Assembly (NCBI GenBank): GCA_963082875.1
Contig: OY720100.1
Span: 13,354,591 to 13,418,590, forward strand
DNA length: 64,000 bases
DNA from: Corella eumyota
Taxonomy: Eukaryota > Chordata > Ascidiacea > Phlebobranchia > Corellidae
Direction: 5' to 3'
The first letter of the stretch is position 1. The number at the start of each line of letters is the position of its first letter. Below the pieces are notes generated by a model. That model made no database searches. It saw nothing but the letters and a program-made list of their open reading frames with translations, and was not told the DNA's origin. The position numbers were made by a program, and so were the translations under genes. Of the stretch, positions 35,389 to 45,400 are shown in pieces.

Positions 35389-36674
35389 TCACTTTCTGCT
35401 CTTCTTCTTTTTCTTCAGGGGAGAGAGGTGTTCTAATTTGCTTGTTTTATCTTGATTGGCACTGACTATCATACAAAAAGAGCATTTTTTCGTACAGTTA
35501 TGAAGTATAGGTAAACTTCAATATTCTAAATTTTGGTGACCATGTCATAATATACTATAAAATCTTTGTATAAACATTATTACTTTTGGCATGTTTTAAA
35601 TCATTAAATTATTTATTATTTACTTTTATCAATGTGCGAAACCCCCCCCAAAAAAAAATACAAGTAGTGGTCAAAACATTTGGCTTTACTACATGAGGTC
35701 CTAGGTTTGATTTCCACTGCTTTTATGCTGTAGCACCAATGAGTAAGGTGCTATAAACAGAATAAACTCCTGCTAAGCCAACACTTAATCAGCAGCTTAT
35801 TATTATCAGGAAATTATATTCAATAATATCTCAAACTGCCTATGGCAAATTGTGAGTGGATCGGAGTAACAAATGTTACTCTATATTTAGGTCATGAAGT
35901 TGACCTTTCCACATCGAGGATAAATAAATGCAAAAAAATTGTACCTTTTAACTGTTCATTATTTTTAATGTGTGCGTATAAGGGAGAATGAAAAACAAGC
36001 AAACATATTTGGCCAAAACATGCGACAAGGATTTCTAAGCGTTCGTTTGCTTCAAAAGCAGTTGAGTCTTTGCACCAACTACATTGTGGACGCAGAATCA
36101 TTTTTCCACCTTTACATTTAGCACCTAAAATAACTTATTTTGTAAATATTGACGAAAGTGTGTTAAAGGACTTATTTTTCTACGGTGTATGTATGTACAC
36201 ACAGTTTGCTTAACTGCATTAGGTCCAGGATTGAATTTTAACTGAAATTAATTTCACTTGCCTATTGGCACTATTGGTACTGTATTACCATGGCTCAAAA
36301 CCAATTTATATCCGAAACTGCCAATGGCAACTTAAGACTAAGTCAGGGTACCAAAAGCTACTCCATTAGGCTGTGTAGCCAGCCTTCTTACTTCAAAGAC
36401 AAATAAGTAAAAATACTTAAAATTTGGTAAAAGTTAGATTTTTTAAATCTAGAATAATAAATAACTTTAACTTACAGATGAAATGTTGGCAGTGGGAGTT
36501 TGTGGACGACATTGGATTGACAACAACATTTGCACAAACACAACAAGTTAGAGATTGCCGTAACCACGGCAACAGTTTAAATAAATCTTCGTAGGTCGAT
36601 AAATTTTCAGGGTCGCTTGTTAAAAAAGTTTGACAAACTTGCAAATACAAATTTGTGCAGTTTTCAGTATCCAT
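35389..36674 (-). CDS. MSL2: short MSL2-like RING finger protein
   Basis: Exons 36476-36674, 35945-36124 and 35389-35465 join in phase to 151 residues. The start, LFKLLPWLRQSLTCCVCANV, matches human MSL2 (INRLLPYFRQSLSCCVCGHL). The C3HC4 RING is complete: C44, C47, C62, H64, C67, C70, C81, C84. STNSHCQHFIC and PQCSWCKD are near-identical to MSL2. MSL2 is the E3 ubiquitin ligase of the MSL histone H4K16 acetylation complex. Full MSL2 proteins are several hundred residues and carry a cysteine-rich CXC DNA-binding domain. Here the model ends with a short third exon and a KKKKKSRK tail, with no CXC domain visible. Exon 3 is the least certain. The start 36674 is chosen because it matches the MSL2 N-terminus; the frame is open further upstream. 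It lies just downstream of MRPS22 on the same strand. A SINE sits in intron 2. Confidence 0.75.
35535..35640. repeat. dispersed repeat, unit 1 (pairs with 41393-41480)
   Basis: GGTGACCATG.CATAATA.AC.AT, then a few AT-rich bases, TTTGGCATGTTT and AAATCATTAAATTA are matched at 41393-41480 (GGTGACCATGCCATAATACA, TTTATGGCATGTTTAGAACA). Not part of the SINE. Family unknown. Confidence 0.5.
35668..35935 (+). repeat. tRNA-like SINE, copy 7 (intron 2 of the MSL2-like gene)
   Basis: Forward copy, antisense to the host gene. AGTGGTCAAAACATTTGGCT, a B-box-like AGGTTTGATTTCCAC, GCTGTAGCACC, AAGCCAACACTTAATCAGCA and the ACATCGAGGATAAATAAATG end are shared with the other copies. Confidence 0.8.
36190..36415 (+). 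repeat. degenerate tRNA-like SINE, copy 8
   Basis: Diverged forward copy in the first intron of the MSL2-like gene. Recognisable words are CATTAGGTCC, GAAACTGCCAATGGCAAC, AGACTAAGTCAGGGTA and the ACAAATAAGTAAAA end. Confidence 0.6.
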
Positions 36675-36705
36675 TATTTTTTTATTAATTTTAAAATTTC
36701 CTAAA

Positions 36706-36708
36706 CCT
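36706..36708 (-). promoter_or_regulatory. candidate trans-splice acceptor upstream of MSL2-like start
   Basis: On the minus strand a pyrimidine tract CCTTTTTTGTATAG ends 32 bases before the MSL2-like ATG and 68 bases after the MRPS22 stop codon. There is no AATAAA between the two genes. Ciona uses spliced-leader trans-splicing and short-gap operons, which fits this spacing. A second AG follows 6 bases later. Confidence 0.45.
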
Positions 36709-36774
36709 ATACAAAAAAGGTACACATAAACGGTTTAAAAAAAATTAAAAAACAAGTAAGCAACAATAATATTT

Positions 36775-39700
36775 TTAAGAAATTTCTTCATTTTTCTGTG
36801 ATGTTGAATGCAAGAAAAGTTCTAAGCAGTTTTTGAGTTCCTTTTTATTTTTAGCGTCATTCGAAATATATCCCTATAAAGAAAAATTAAAAATTAAACA
36901 GCTGTGCAATCAACTAAAAAACAAATTTTTGGATTTTGAAAATAATTTGCAAAGTACCTGAATAACTTGCTTGTCACTTAATGAATCAGAAATATTTTCA
37001 ATTTTTGCTGTTTTACATTTTGGATGAAGCAGACAATATAATTTTACCAAGCTAGCAGCATCCGACAGCCTTTAAAATATAAAAAAAATGATCAAAGGCT
37101 TTTATATATATTTATTAACCCTTAATTTCAAAAGGTCAACTTCACGACTTAAACATAGAGTCCCATTAGTTACCCTACCCAGTCCTTAATTGCTTTTAGC
37201 AGTTTGGAATTTTATAGATTATATTTGCCCAAATATTAAGCTGCTGATTAAGTTCTGGCTTATCAGGAGTTTATACAGTTTATAACCTTTTACTCAAAGA
37301 ATGCTACAGTATGAGAGCAGTGGGGATTGAACTCAGGACCTAATGTAGTGAATCTAAGTGTTCTGATCACATAACGTTGCTGATTAAATAAATAAAAGAG
37401 ATACGTACAAAGATTTATTGATCATTTCTTTTAACATGCCATCAATATTTTTGGTTTGGGTCAAGTAGAATGCCATGCCACCAAAGAATCTAGTAGATCT
37501 AAAAAATGAAAAACCATACTAAATTTAAGTATTAACATTACAAAAAAATACATTTATAACAACAACAACATGAGGCCTTGGGTTCAAGTAGAGCCTGGGT
37601 AACTTAACTTACCCTAGGCTTGGACTGTGCAGTACAATTGTTTATGTTTAAAAAAAATAAAAATTTGAATTTAAAAAGAGAAAGAAAACTTCTTTTTAAA
37701 TAAAAATAAATCTAAATCAGAATTAAATTTCATTATTTTTTAATAAACAAAGCAAATAAATTACCTGAAAATGTCAAAAAGTTCCTTCTCATTGATGTGA
37801 TCATAAACTTGTTGACACAAGTCAATAAACTCAGCAGAATCGGGTTCAAATTGAATCAAAATATTTTCCATAACATTTATGTGGAGATGATTTTCCAATG
37901 CATTCTGAAACCAGTAATAGTTAAAAAGTTAACATTTTCACTAACTTTACATTTCGTAAAGTAGAAATAAAGATGACAAGTGTTTTTAGTTAATTATTTA
38001 TTTCTACTTTTATTTATCTTCGATGTGAAAAGGTCGACTTCACGACCTAAACATAGAGTAACATCAGTTACCCCAAACCAGTCTTGAGTTGCCTTTGACT
38101 GTTTGGGATATTTTTGATTAAAATTGCCCAATTACAATTAAGCTGCTAATTAAATGTTGGCTCAGCAGGAGTTTATACCATTTATAGCGCTTCACGTCTG
38201 CAGCATAAAGGCAGTACAGATTAAACCCAGGACCTAACGAGGTGAAAACAAGTGTTCTGACTACACTGCTGGTAATTCTAATACTGTAACTTTAAGTTTT
38301 AAAGAAGATATACCTTAGACTGTTTTCGGTCTAGTACAACTTGTTTTTAAACCATAAAAAATTAATAAAACACAAAAAATAATTCATTTTACTATGTTTA
38401 CCTCTATGTTTTTAAAAATAGTTGGAGTAATAATCTTTCTTCCTTCTTTCGGAAAATAAATTTGCATAATTCTTTCTCTTTCCTCCCAGAATGCCTTTCT
38501 TAAAACACCAGTGGGTTCTCGTACAACAACAAAACGTTCTCTTTCCTTTTTATCCTCACTTATGTCCATAAACACAATGTTGTGGTCTTCGTACCCGTTT
38601 AATTCAGTGTCATTAGCAAGAATCTCGTCAATATTTTTACGTTTTTTCATAACTGGAGGCATCTCAAGTATATTGTCAGCTTCTTGCATCGATTTGGAAT
38701 ATTCCTTTAGAAAACAATTTTTACATATTAAATTTTTTTAATTTTCCTTTTTTTGTCAAATAAAATAAAATTCTAGACATAGGAAGATTATGGATATACC
38801 AAAACATATAACATTCATTAGTAATGTTTTTACTGCTATTAAATATTTTTTTTTCGTATATCTTTATTTGATTAATCCTTTTTAGTACTTGGACTTAACT
38901 CAAATCACTTGTACTTTTTTGAAAAAAATCGAGTTTTTGAAAAAAAAATGGGAATGTAAAGTATAGGAAAGAATTACTGGGGCCACAAAGTGCCAAAGAG
39001 AATTCTAGTTCTGCAAAGCAAAACAGAAAAACAGCAAGAACCTTAGAGTACATGAGTTCATTCAACAACAACGCAAAATACAAGTGATCTATAAATTTTA
39101 ACAATTAAATTTCAATTTTTAAGGTAACTCACCGCTTCAAGTTGTTCTGAGGTAAGGTATCTGACTGCAGGCATAATTCCTAAATCACCAAGTTTTCTTG
39201 TAAACACTTTTTCTGTTGATTTTCCAGTAATTTTAAGCAATATTTCTTGTACTTCCGGTCTAAAACAAAAAAAAAATTTAAAACCAAGATATTTTTAAAT
39301 ATTTGTATAACTTCAACATTCAAAAAAAGGTTTTATACTATTTAATATTTAACACAATTATTGTTAAAAAATATAAACCTTGCAAATTGTTCGTCAATAT
39401 TTGTTTCATGAATTTGTGAAGGTCTATCCGATTCCACTACATTGCCTAACATCTTATCTTTAAAACCTATAAAAAATTCTGATATATTTAACACTATTTT
39501 TTATCAATAATACAAAAATTTAAAAATAATTTTACCACAAAAATAATTTACCCTCAACATGATACTTCTTTGGTTGATCAGTTGTTATAAGATGAGGAAG
39601 GTCATACAAAACCCGAGTTCCTTCATCAAGAATCTTATCCTCAAATTCACCCTGACCTACATATTTTAATAACGTTACTGGTAATAAACAAAACATTGAT

Positions 39701-40179
39701 TTAATATATATATATTAATAAATCAAAACAATAGCATAGGCCTATTAAGTAAAATACTGTTATTAAATTCTTTCTTTTAAAAAAAGTTTTTACAAAAATA
39801 TTCATTAAAATAAAAAAGTTTTGCTACGTACAGCTTTTGATTACTTTTTCTCGAATAGCTGCAAGCTTTTTTTCTTCCCAACTGTCCCCAAAACAATCTA
39901 AACAAAAATGTCCTTTTAATAAAAAAAACACACTTTCATAAATTTAGATACCAATAACTTTGTTTAACATAAAAAAAACTACAAGTTATAATAACAACAT
40001 TGTTAAGTTATGAGTTTGAGCTTATAATTTTAACACTTACGTTCCTTGGCAAAGTTTTTAGTTGACTCAGGTCCAGAATAAACTGACCGGAAAAGTTGGA
40101 CTGAAGTAGATGATTTAAAATTATAAAATGTATGCAATTTGTTATAATACCTTGACAATAATTTGCAAGAATTTGACAT
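36775..40179 (-). CDS. MRPS22: mitochondrial small ribosomal subunit protein mS22 (MRPS22)
   Basis: Ten exons (40041-40179, 39832-39897, 39552-39656, 39379-39466, 39133-39259, 38402-38704, 37765-37904, 37409-37498, 36958-37069, 36775-36873) join in phase to 422 residues. VVREPTGVLRKAFWEERERI then MQIYFPKEGRKIITPTIFK is close to human [20 protein letters not shown] and YFPKEGRKILTPIIFK. ILIQFEPDSAEFI, STRFFGGMAFY and DAASLVKLYCLLHP also align to human mS22. The protein sits in the mitoribosome small subunit. About the first 140 residues extend beyond the part alignable to human; they start SNSCKLLSRYYNKLHTFYN, plausible as a mitochondrial presequence. SINEs lie in the introns at 37.1 and 38.0 kb. 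The gene is probably the first of a two-gene operon with the MSL2-like gene. Confidence 0.92.
37108..37388 (-). repeat. tRNA-like SINE, copy 9 (MRPS22 intron)
   Basis: Reverse copy (same strand as the host gene). AAAGGTCAACTTCACGAC, TTGCTTTTAGCAGTTTGG, GCTGCTGATTAAGTTCTGGC and GAGAGCAGTGGGGATTGAAC are shared words; the last covers the B-box region. Confidence 0.8.
38005..38280 (-). repeat. tRNA-like SINE, copy 10 (MRPS22 intron)
   Basis: Reverse copy with TTATCTTCGATGTGAAAAGG, ACATAGAGTAACATCAGTTA, AAGCTGCTAATTAA, GGCTCAGCAGGAGTTTATAC and AGTGTTCTGACTACACTGCTGG. One of the more complete copies. Confidence 0.8.
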
Positions 40180-40380
40180 AACTGCAATAAGTGTTACACT
40201 AGCAATTAATTAACTTTATGCACAGTATCTGTTGATGTAACAATAAAATATGTTGGTAATGTTACTTTCTTTAAACGAATTAGAAATAAAAATATGACCA
40301 AATAACCCATAATGTCACAAAAATGGAGAGATAGTGGTTAAAACATTTGGCTTTACAACATACCAAGATAAGATCATTGG

Positions 40381-40692
40381 CCAGTCTAAAAAAGAGGGCA
40401 GTTTTTGACTAGATCTCGTGCATGCAAGCGTCAAAATTGGCGTGACCGCGCGTGCACGCGTAATAAAAATTTTTGGTCTACGCGTGCACGCGTATTAAAA
40501 ATTTTCGGTTTACGCGTGCACGCGTATTAATTTTTTTCGGTCTACGCGTGCACGCATGATTTATATTAGCTTGTTCAACTTTAATTTTGCATTTACTTTT
40601 AAAGCCAGGCGTGCAAAACGCCATTTTCAGGGGTGCATTTTTTTCAACGAAAAAATCTTGTGCGTGCACGCTGCCCTACTTTCCAGACTGGA
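40381..40692. mobile_element. 312-bp MITE inserted in a SINE
   Basis: Terminal inverted repeats: the left end is CCAGTCTAAAAAAGAGGGCAG and the inverted right end is CCAGTCTGGAAAGTAGGGCAG (aligned by eye, about 17 of 21 identical). CATTGG flanks both sides (40375-40380 and 40693-40698) as a likely target-site duplication. There is no coding sequence, so it is non-autonomous. The superfamily is not clear from these ends. Confidence 0.75.
40447..40558. repeat. 32-bp tandem array of CpG-rich palindromes
   Basis: About 3.5 copies of a 32-bp unit inside the MITE. Each copy starts with the perfect palindrome ACGCGTGCACGCGT (slightly varied in the outer copies), followed by ATTAAAAATTTT and CGGTCT. 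It is strikingly CpG-rich in AT-rich surroundings. Confidence 0.85.
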
Positions 40693-40890
40693 CATTGGTT
40701 TAGTCCCCGCTGTTTTAATGCTGCAGCGCCTTTTAGTAAGGCTTTAAAAAACAGTACAAACTTCTGAATAATATTAACTGTCTAAGAAAACTTAACATTG
40801 GATTGGGCAACGTCAACAAATGTAATATTATGTTTAGGCCATAAAGAGTCTTGCCGGCAGGCCGGCAGCAAGCATAAAGATACACAAAAA

Positions 40891-42479
40891 GGAGAGTGAT
40901 TAATAGTTAACTTATATCTTTAATACTGTCATCAAACTACCATTTAGTTATTCAATTACGTAAATTTATGCGATCTGGCCGTCATCCAATGCGATCTGGC
41001 CGGTCGACAAAACAAGCTGACAAGTGATTGACTTTCTGTCCCTGATGAACCTCTTGTCTGTCTGTCCCACCCATGTACTCCGACAATCTTTTAGTTTAAA
41101 TTACAGTACCCTAAAAAAACAATAACCACAACCAATGACAACCTTAATATTCCACACCTTTCTTTATTTTTGTTACACGCTCTGTGTAAAAATAGCCTTT
41201 AATTTACTTATTTGTAAAAAAAAACAAAGAACACGTGCGCCAATTTGTAACGTTGCCAATTAATAACAAAATTTACTAAAAACCTTAATAAACATCCTAT
41301 TTTGTTACAAAAAAATTAACAGATTTAATAAAACCTTAATTTAAATTTGTAATACATTAGTTAGCTAACCGCAAGCGCCAAAGCTGCTGGGTTAGGTGAC
41401 CATGCCATAATACACCATTAAAATTTTGTGTATACGTTATTGTTTATGGCATGTTTAGAACATTAAATTAATTTTGTCATTTTTCTGTCCCATTAATGTA
41501 TTATGTACTGTCAATCTTTCTATTAAGTCACAGCCTAGTGTTACTGCTGGCAAAGTAGTTACAGAGAAAAGTAAATACCCCTAAAATCGTTAGACAATTT
41601 GATTTTTTGGCGGCAATTTATTAAGTTTTCTCCCCAAAGAAACACGGTTTGAACCATATAAGCTTTTACAAATGACAAGAGAAATAAAATAAAAAGCAAA
41701 AAGCGCACAAAGAATAAGAAAAATGAGCATAATAATAATAATATTAATAACAACAACAGGTTGGCTAACTCTAGTGATATATACAGAAAAAATAACATTT
41801 GTCACTTTTTTGGGCCAAAAACAAATGTTGGGTTATATTTTCCACAATAATGAAACTTTTTAAAGTGCGTAAGGTTGGGCAATACGACACAATAATGTCC
41901 CATTCAAAAAAGTGGTTTGCCGCTGAAGTGCTATAAATTAATTTATTAAAAAATAACCTGGGTTTTTAACTACCAAATCCCTGTGTGCACCATTTACTAT
42001 TTTACCTTAGAAAAGCAGGCCAACTGCCCTTTTTCGAAGCTTGTATAAAATTACTTTGCCCCTGAATAGGGAAGGGTAAAGTAACTAAAACATTTTCCAA
42101 TCTTGAAGATAGTTGAGCTAGTGCACGAAAAGTAAAATATTGAGCAATACTGCATTAAACACAGCAGCACAGACATTTAAAAGTGTTCAGAGAACAATAA
42201 TGCAATTATCGGGTATGTGCAAAACGCACACAATAAATAAAAGAACCTGTGTTTGTCAGAAAGACAGAGATTTTGTTTTCGCTCTACAGTAGAGTCTGTT
42301 TAATGGTGTATAACTATAAAAGAGTACATATATATCTCCCCCCACCTTATTTCAAGGAGGGCTACTGTTTTTAAGGTCATTCTGAGTATCTGCCCATATC
42401 AATTCCACAACATCTCTCTTAACTTGATCCCTCATTTGTAAAAAACACGATTGTGTCTTGGATAATCCAAATATGGAAA
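40891..42479. other. intergenic, with one dispersed repeat unit
   Basis: Lies between MRPS22 (5' end) and SAP130 (3' end), both on the minus strand. It contains the dispersed repeat unit at 41393-41480, a doubled GCGATCTGGCC word near 40970-41000, and the SAP130 3' UTR. No coding sequence recognised. Confidence 0.45.
41393..41480. repeat. dispersed repeat, unit 2
   Basis: Pairs with 35535-35640: GGTGACCATGCCATAATACA, then TTTATGGCATGTTTAGAACA and TTAAATTAATTTTGTC. Both copies are degenerate. Confidence 0.5.
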
Positions 42480-45400
42480 CTAGCTCTTTTTCTTTTTAGT
42501 GGAACGTGATCCATTTGTTACGGACTTGTTTGTTTTTTGTATTTTTCGTCCAGCAGTTACGACGCTGGTTACGAATGGTTTTTGGTCGAAGATTTTAAGC
42601 AGCGATGTTTTTGCCTCAGTTAGTTGCTCCTGCATCACATTGCATCTCTGCATGTTTGCCTAATTTAGAAAAAAAATTACAACTTTTAAAATCTCTTTCA
42701 AAGTGAAAATCATCCATGTACACGTAGCTTAGTGGCCAATATATATATGTAAAGTATGTCCAATTTATGGGTCTACAAAATAAATAAAAAAACTGCCGCT
42801 GGTGGTGTGCGGGTAAATTACCACAGGCAAGTATTAGTTAAAAATTGTAATCATATTATGGCAATTAAAATCCAGACCGTAGGGTGGACTTGTGACTAGT
42901 TTTCCTAATAAAAATAAACACTGGTAATTTTACCTGTGCCATTTCTTCTATTTTCAAAATTTCGTCTTTAAATCGTCCTGCCTTCTTTTCCAGAGGAGTT
43001 TTCGGTGAATTTAAAGCCCCGGCATTACCCGAACATGCTGGCGAGAATGCTTTTCCAAAAGTCGCCGACAATGCCGAAGTTGGGGTTGTGGCGGGGCAGG
43101 GGGTACTGGGTGAGGGGATGCTCATAACATGGCCGGGGGACATGCAACCGCTGGTGTCGTGGTTGTGACCATTTGTTGAAGTGGGTAAAACAGTTTGGCA
43201 AAATTGAAGAAGGCCATCTTTAATTCTCTCTATTCTTTGTAAGGCCTCGGCATCAAGTGAAGCCTAAAATTAATTAAATTTACTAATTTTGTTACATTTT
43301 TGATTAATAATTAAATTTTTAGAGACATTTTTTTTCTTACTAGTTTATCAAGCTGTTGGGCAAATTGTGGAACCTTCCATGCCTTTAACTTGCCAGGATT
43401 AAAACAGGGATCATGAAACGAGGTTCTTTTTTCAGCTAAAACACAAAAAAAGGTGTTTCAATATATTTATTTACTATTTATGTTACTCAGTAAATTGATT
43501 TGCAATCATAAACAAGTATGTATAGTGTCGTACTAAATGTTTTTTTTATTGAAAAAATATATAATATTTTAGATTTTTAACAAGTATCCAAATTATTTTG
43601 TAAAATGTAAAAATGTGGTCTCTTACCTTTTACTTTAACATCGGAATAATGAGTAAAATGATTTGAAACTTGCCGTAATCTTTGACCGTTAAGTAACAAA
43701 ATAGGAAGCCTCTCTCTTACATGAACATATCTAAAAATAAAAATATTATTAAGGTCAAAATAGTAAAAAAATTTTTTTTAAAGTAGCCTAACCTAAATAA
43801 CAAAAAAAACAACTTTTAAATTTAAAAAAAATTTTTTTAGGGGACTTACCTTACACCTTCTTCGTCTGTATATTCTTTTAATATTTTTTCTTGAAATGAG
43901 GGTTTAGGGGTGGAGGTAGTGGTTTCTATGGGAGGCGGAGATGTTGTGGAAGGGGGGGTTGGAAGGTAGGGTTGTATAACCCGCTTTTTCCCCGGCAAAT
44001 CTAAAATAACGCAGTTGTTAGTTAATGCTTTGTTATTAAATAATATTCTGACTTAAAAAAAATAAAAACTTTATTATTAGGTACCAAAGGTTGCATTTTT
44101 TAAATAGCTACTTATAAAGTAACTTTTTTTGGGGTTTGCACCCCGAAAATTGGGTGTAGATATGTTTAATTTTTTTTAATGGAGTCATTGTTAACTTGGT
44201 GACTTAGTATTAAAGAAAAAAGGGTTGCCCAAAAAATTTAAGCGCTTTGTCCTAAAAATATGGAAACTGGGTTTACCGTAAGGTTTGATGTCAAGATTTG
44301 GAGTCGTGATGTTGGGTTCATCTTCACATTCATCTGCATCATCGGTCGACATCTCCTCCATTGCATCCTGAACAGGATCCGCAACATCTGAAAAGAAAAG
44401 GAACAGTTTTTCAAAAAATTCCCTCAAATTTTTTTCCGTATTTTTTATTTTTTGCAAAATAAAATTTTTAATATTTTAAACTTAAGTTTTACCTTCTGCA
44501 ATAATATGAGTCTGTTTTCTCGGTTTCTTTCTTGGTGACAAACCAACCATTTCCGAACCAGCAAGATGCGAATTCTGGTTAAAACCAACCCTAGGATCCG
44601 GTTCGACTTTAATTGTTCTGTGCTCTTGTGAAGCGACAACGTTCATTTTATCATAATCACGTTTCAAATTGGCAGAAGTTAAATCTGTTTCTGGTTTTAT
44701 ATTTGTGTGTATTAGATTGTCGTTACGGTAATTTTGTGCCATGTTGGGTGGTATTTGTCGCAGGACTGCCGCGTTGGGTATCGAAGTGGGGCTAGCCCCA
44801 TGTTGGGTGTGGTAAGATGTTAATCTGTTAGGTGGTTTGGTAACGGTCAGCATGCCACCTCGCTGTTGCAGGTGCCGCACCTTGTTGCCGGGCTGTGACA
44901 TGTTGTGGATGACAGCATGGTGAGGCTGCTGAGAGACTATGCTGACGTCGTGAGGCTTGTTTGAAGGCTGGTGGTAGGAGAGATTGTATTGATGTTGGGC
45001 TAGGTGACTTGACGCTATAAAAAAAATTTTTTTAGGTTAAAAAATAATAAAAATTATTTTTTTTTTATTGTTTGTATTTCTGTGGATTTTTAACAAACCT
45101 GTTTCGGATTTAACTTGCGTGGGATACCGATGGAATCCTGGCTCGGTTTTTATTTTAATATCCCCTATAGTTTGTTGTGGAAACCTCCCAACATGAATGT
45201 TACTGCTTTGATCTTTATCACCACCTAGTAATCAAAATAAAATTAGATTAATTAATTTAAAACAATGGATAAAAAAACTTAATGATAAAAAAACTACTTT
45301 TAAATTTTTGGCAAAATTTATTTTTAATTTTAAAAATGTTTTTTTTTATTGTAAATTACAAAGTTGACAACCTTTATTTTAGAATAAAAGTTATTATAAG

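Larger units (their letters stand above)
40330..40890 (+). repeat. tRNA-like SINE, copy 11, split by a MITE
   Basis: The left part is 40330-40380 (AGTGGTTAAAACATTTGGCT) and the right part 40693-40890 (TTTAGTCCCCGC, ATGCTGCAGCGCC, GTAATATTATGTTTAGGCCA). A 312-bp MITE sits in between, at the B-box. A GCCGGCAGGCCGGCAG stretch near the end is unusual for the family. Confidence 0.75.
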
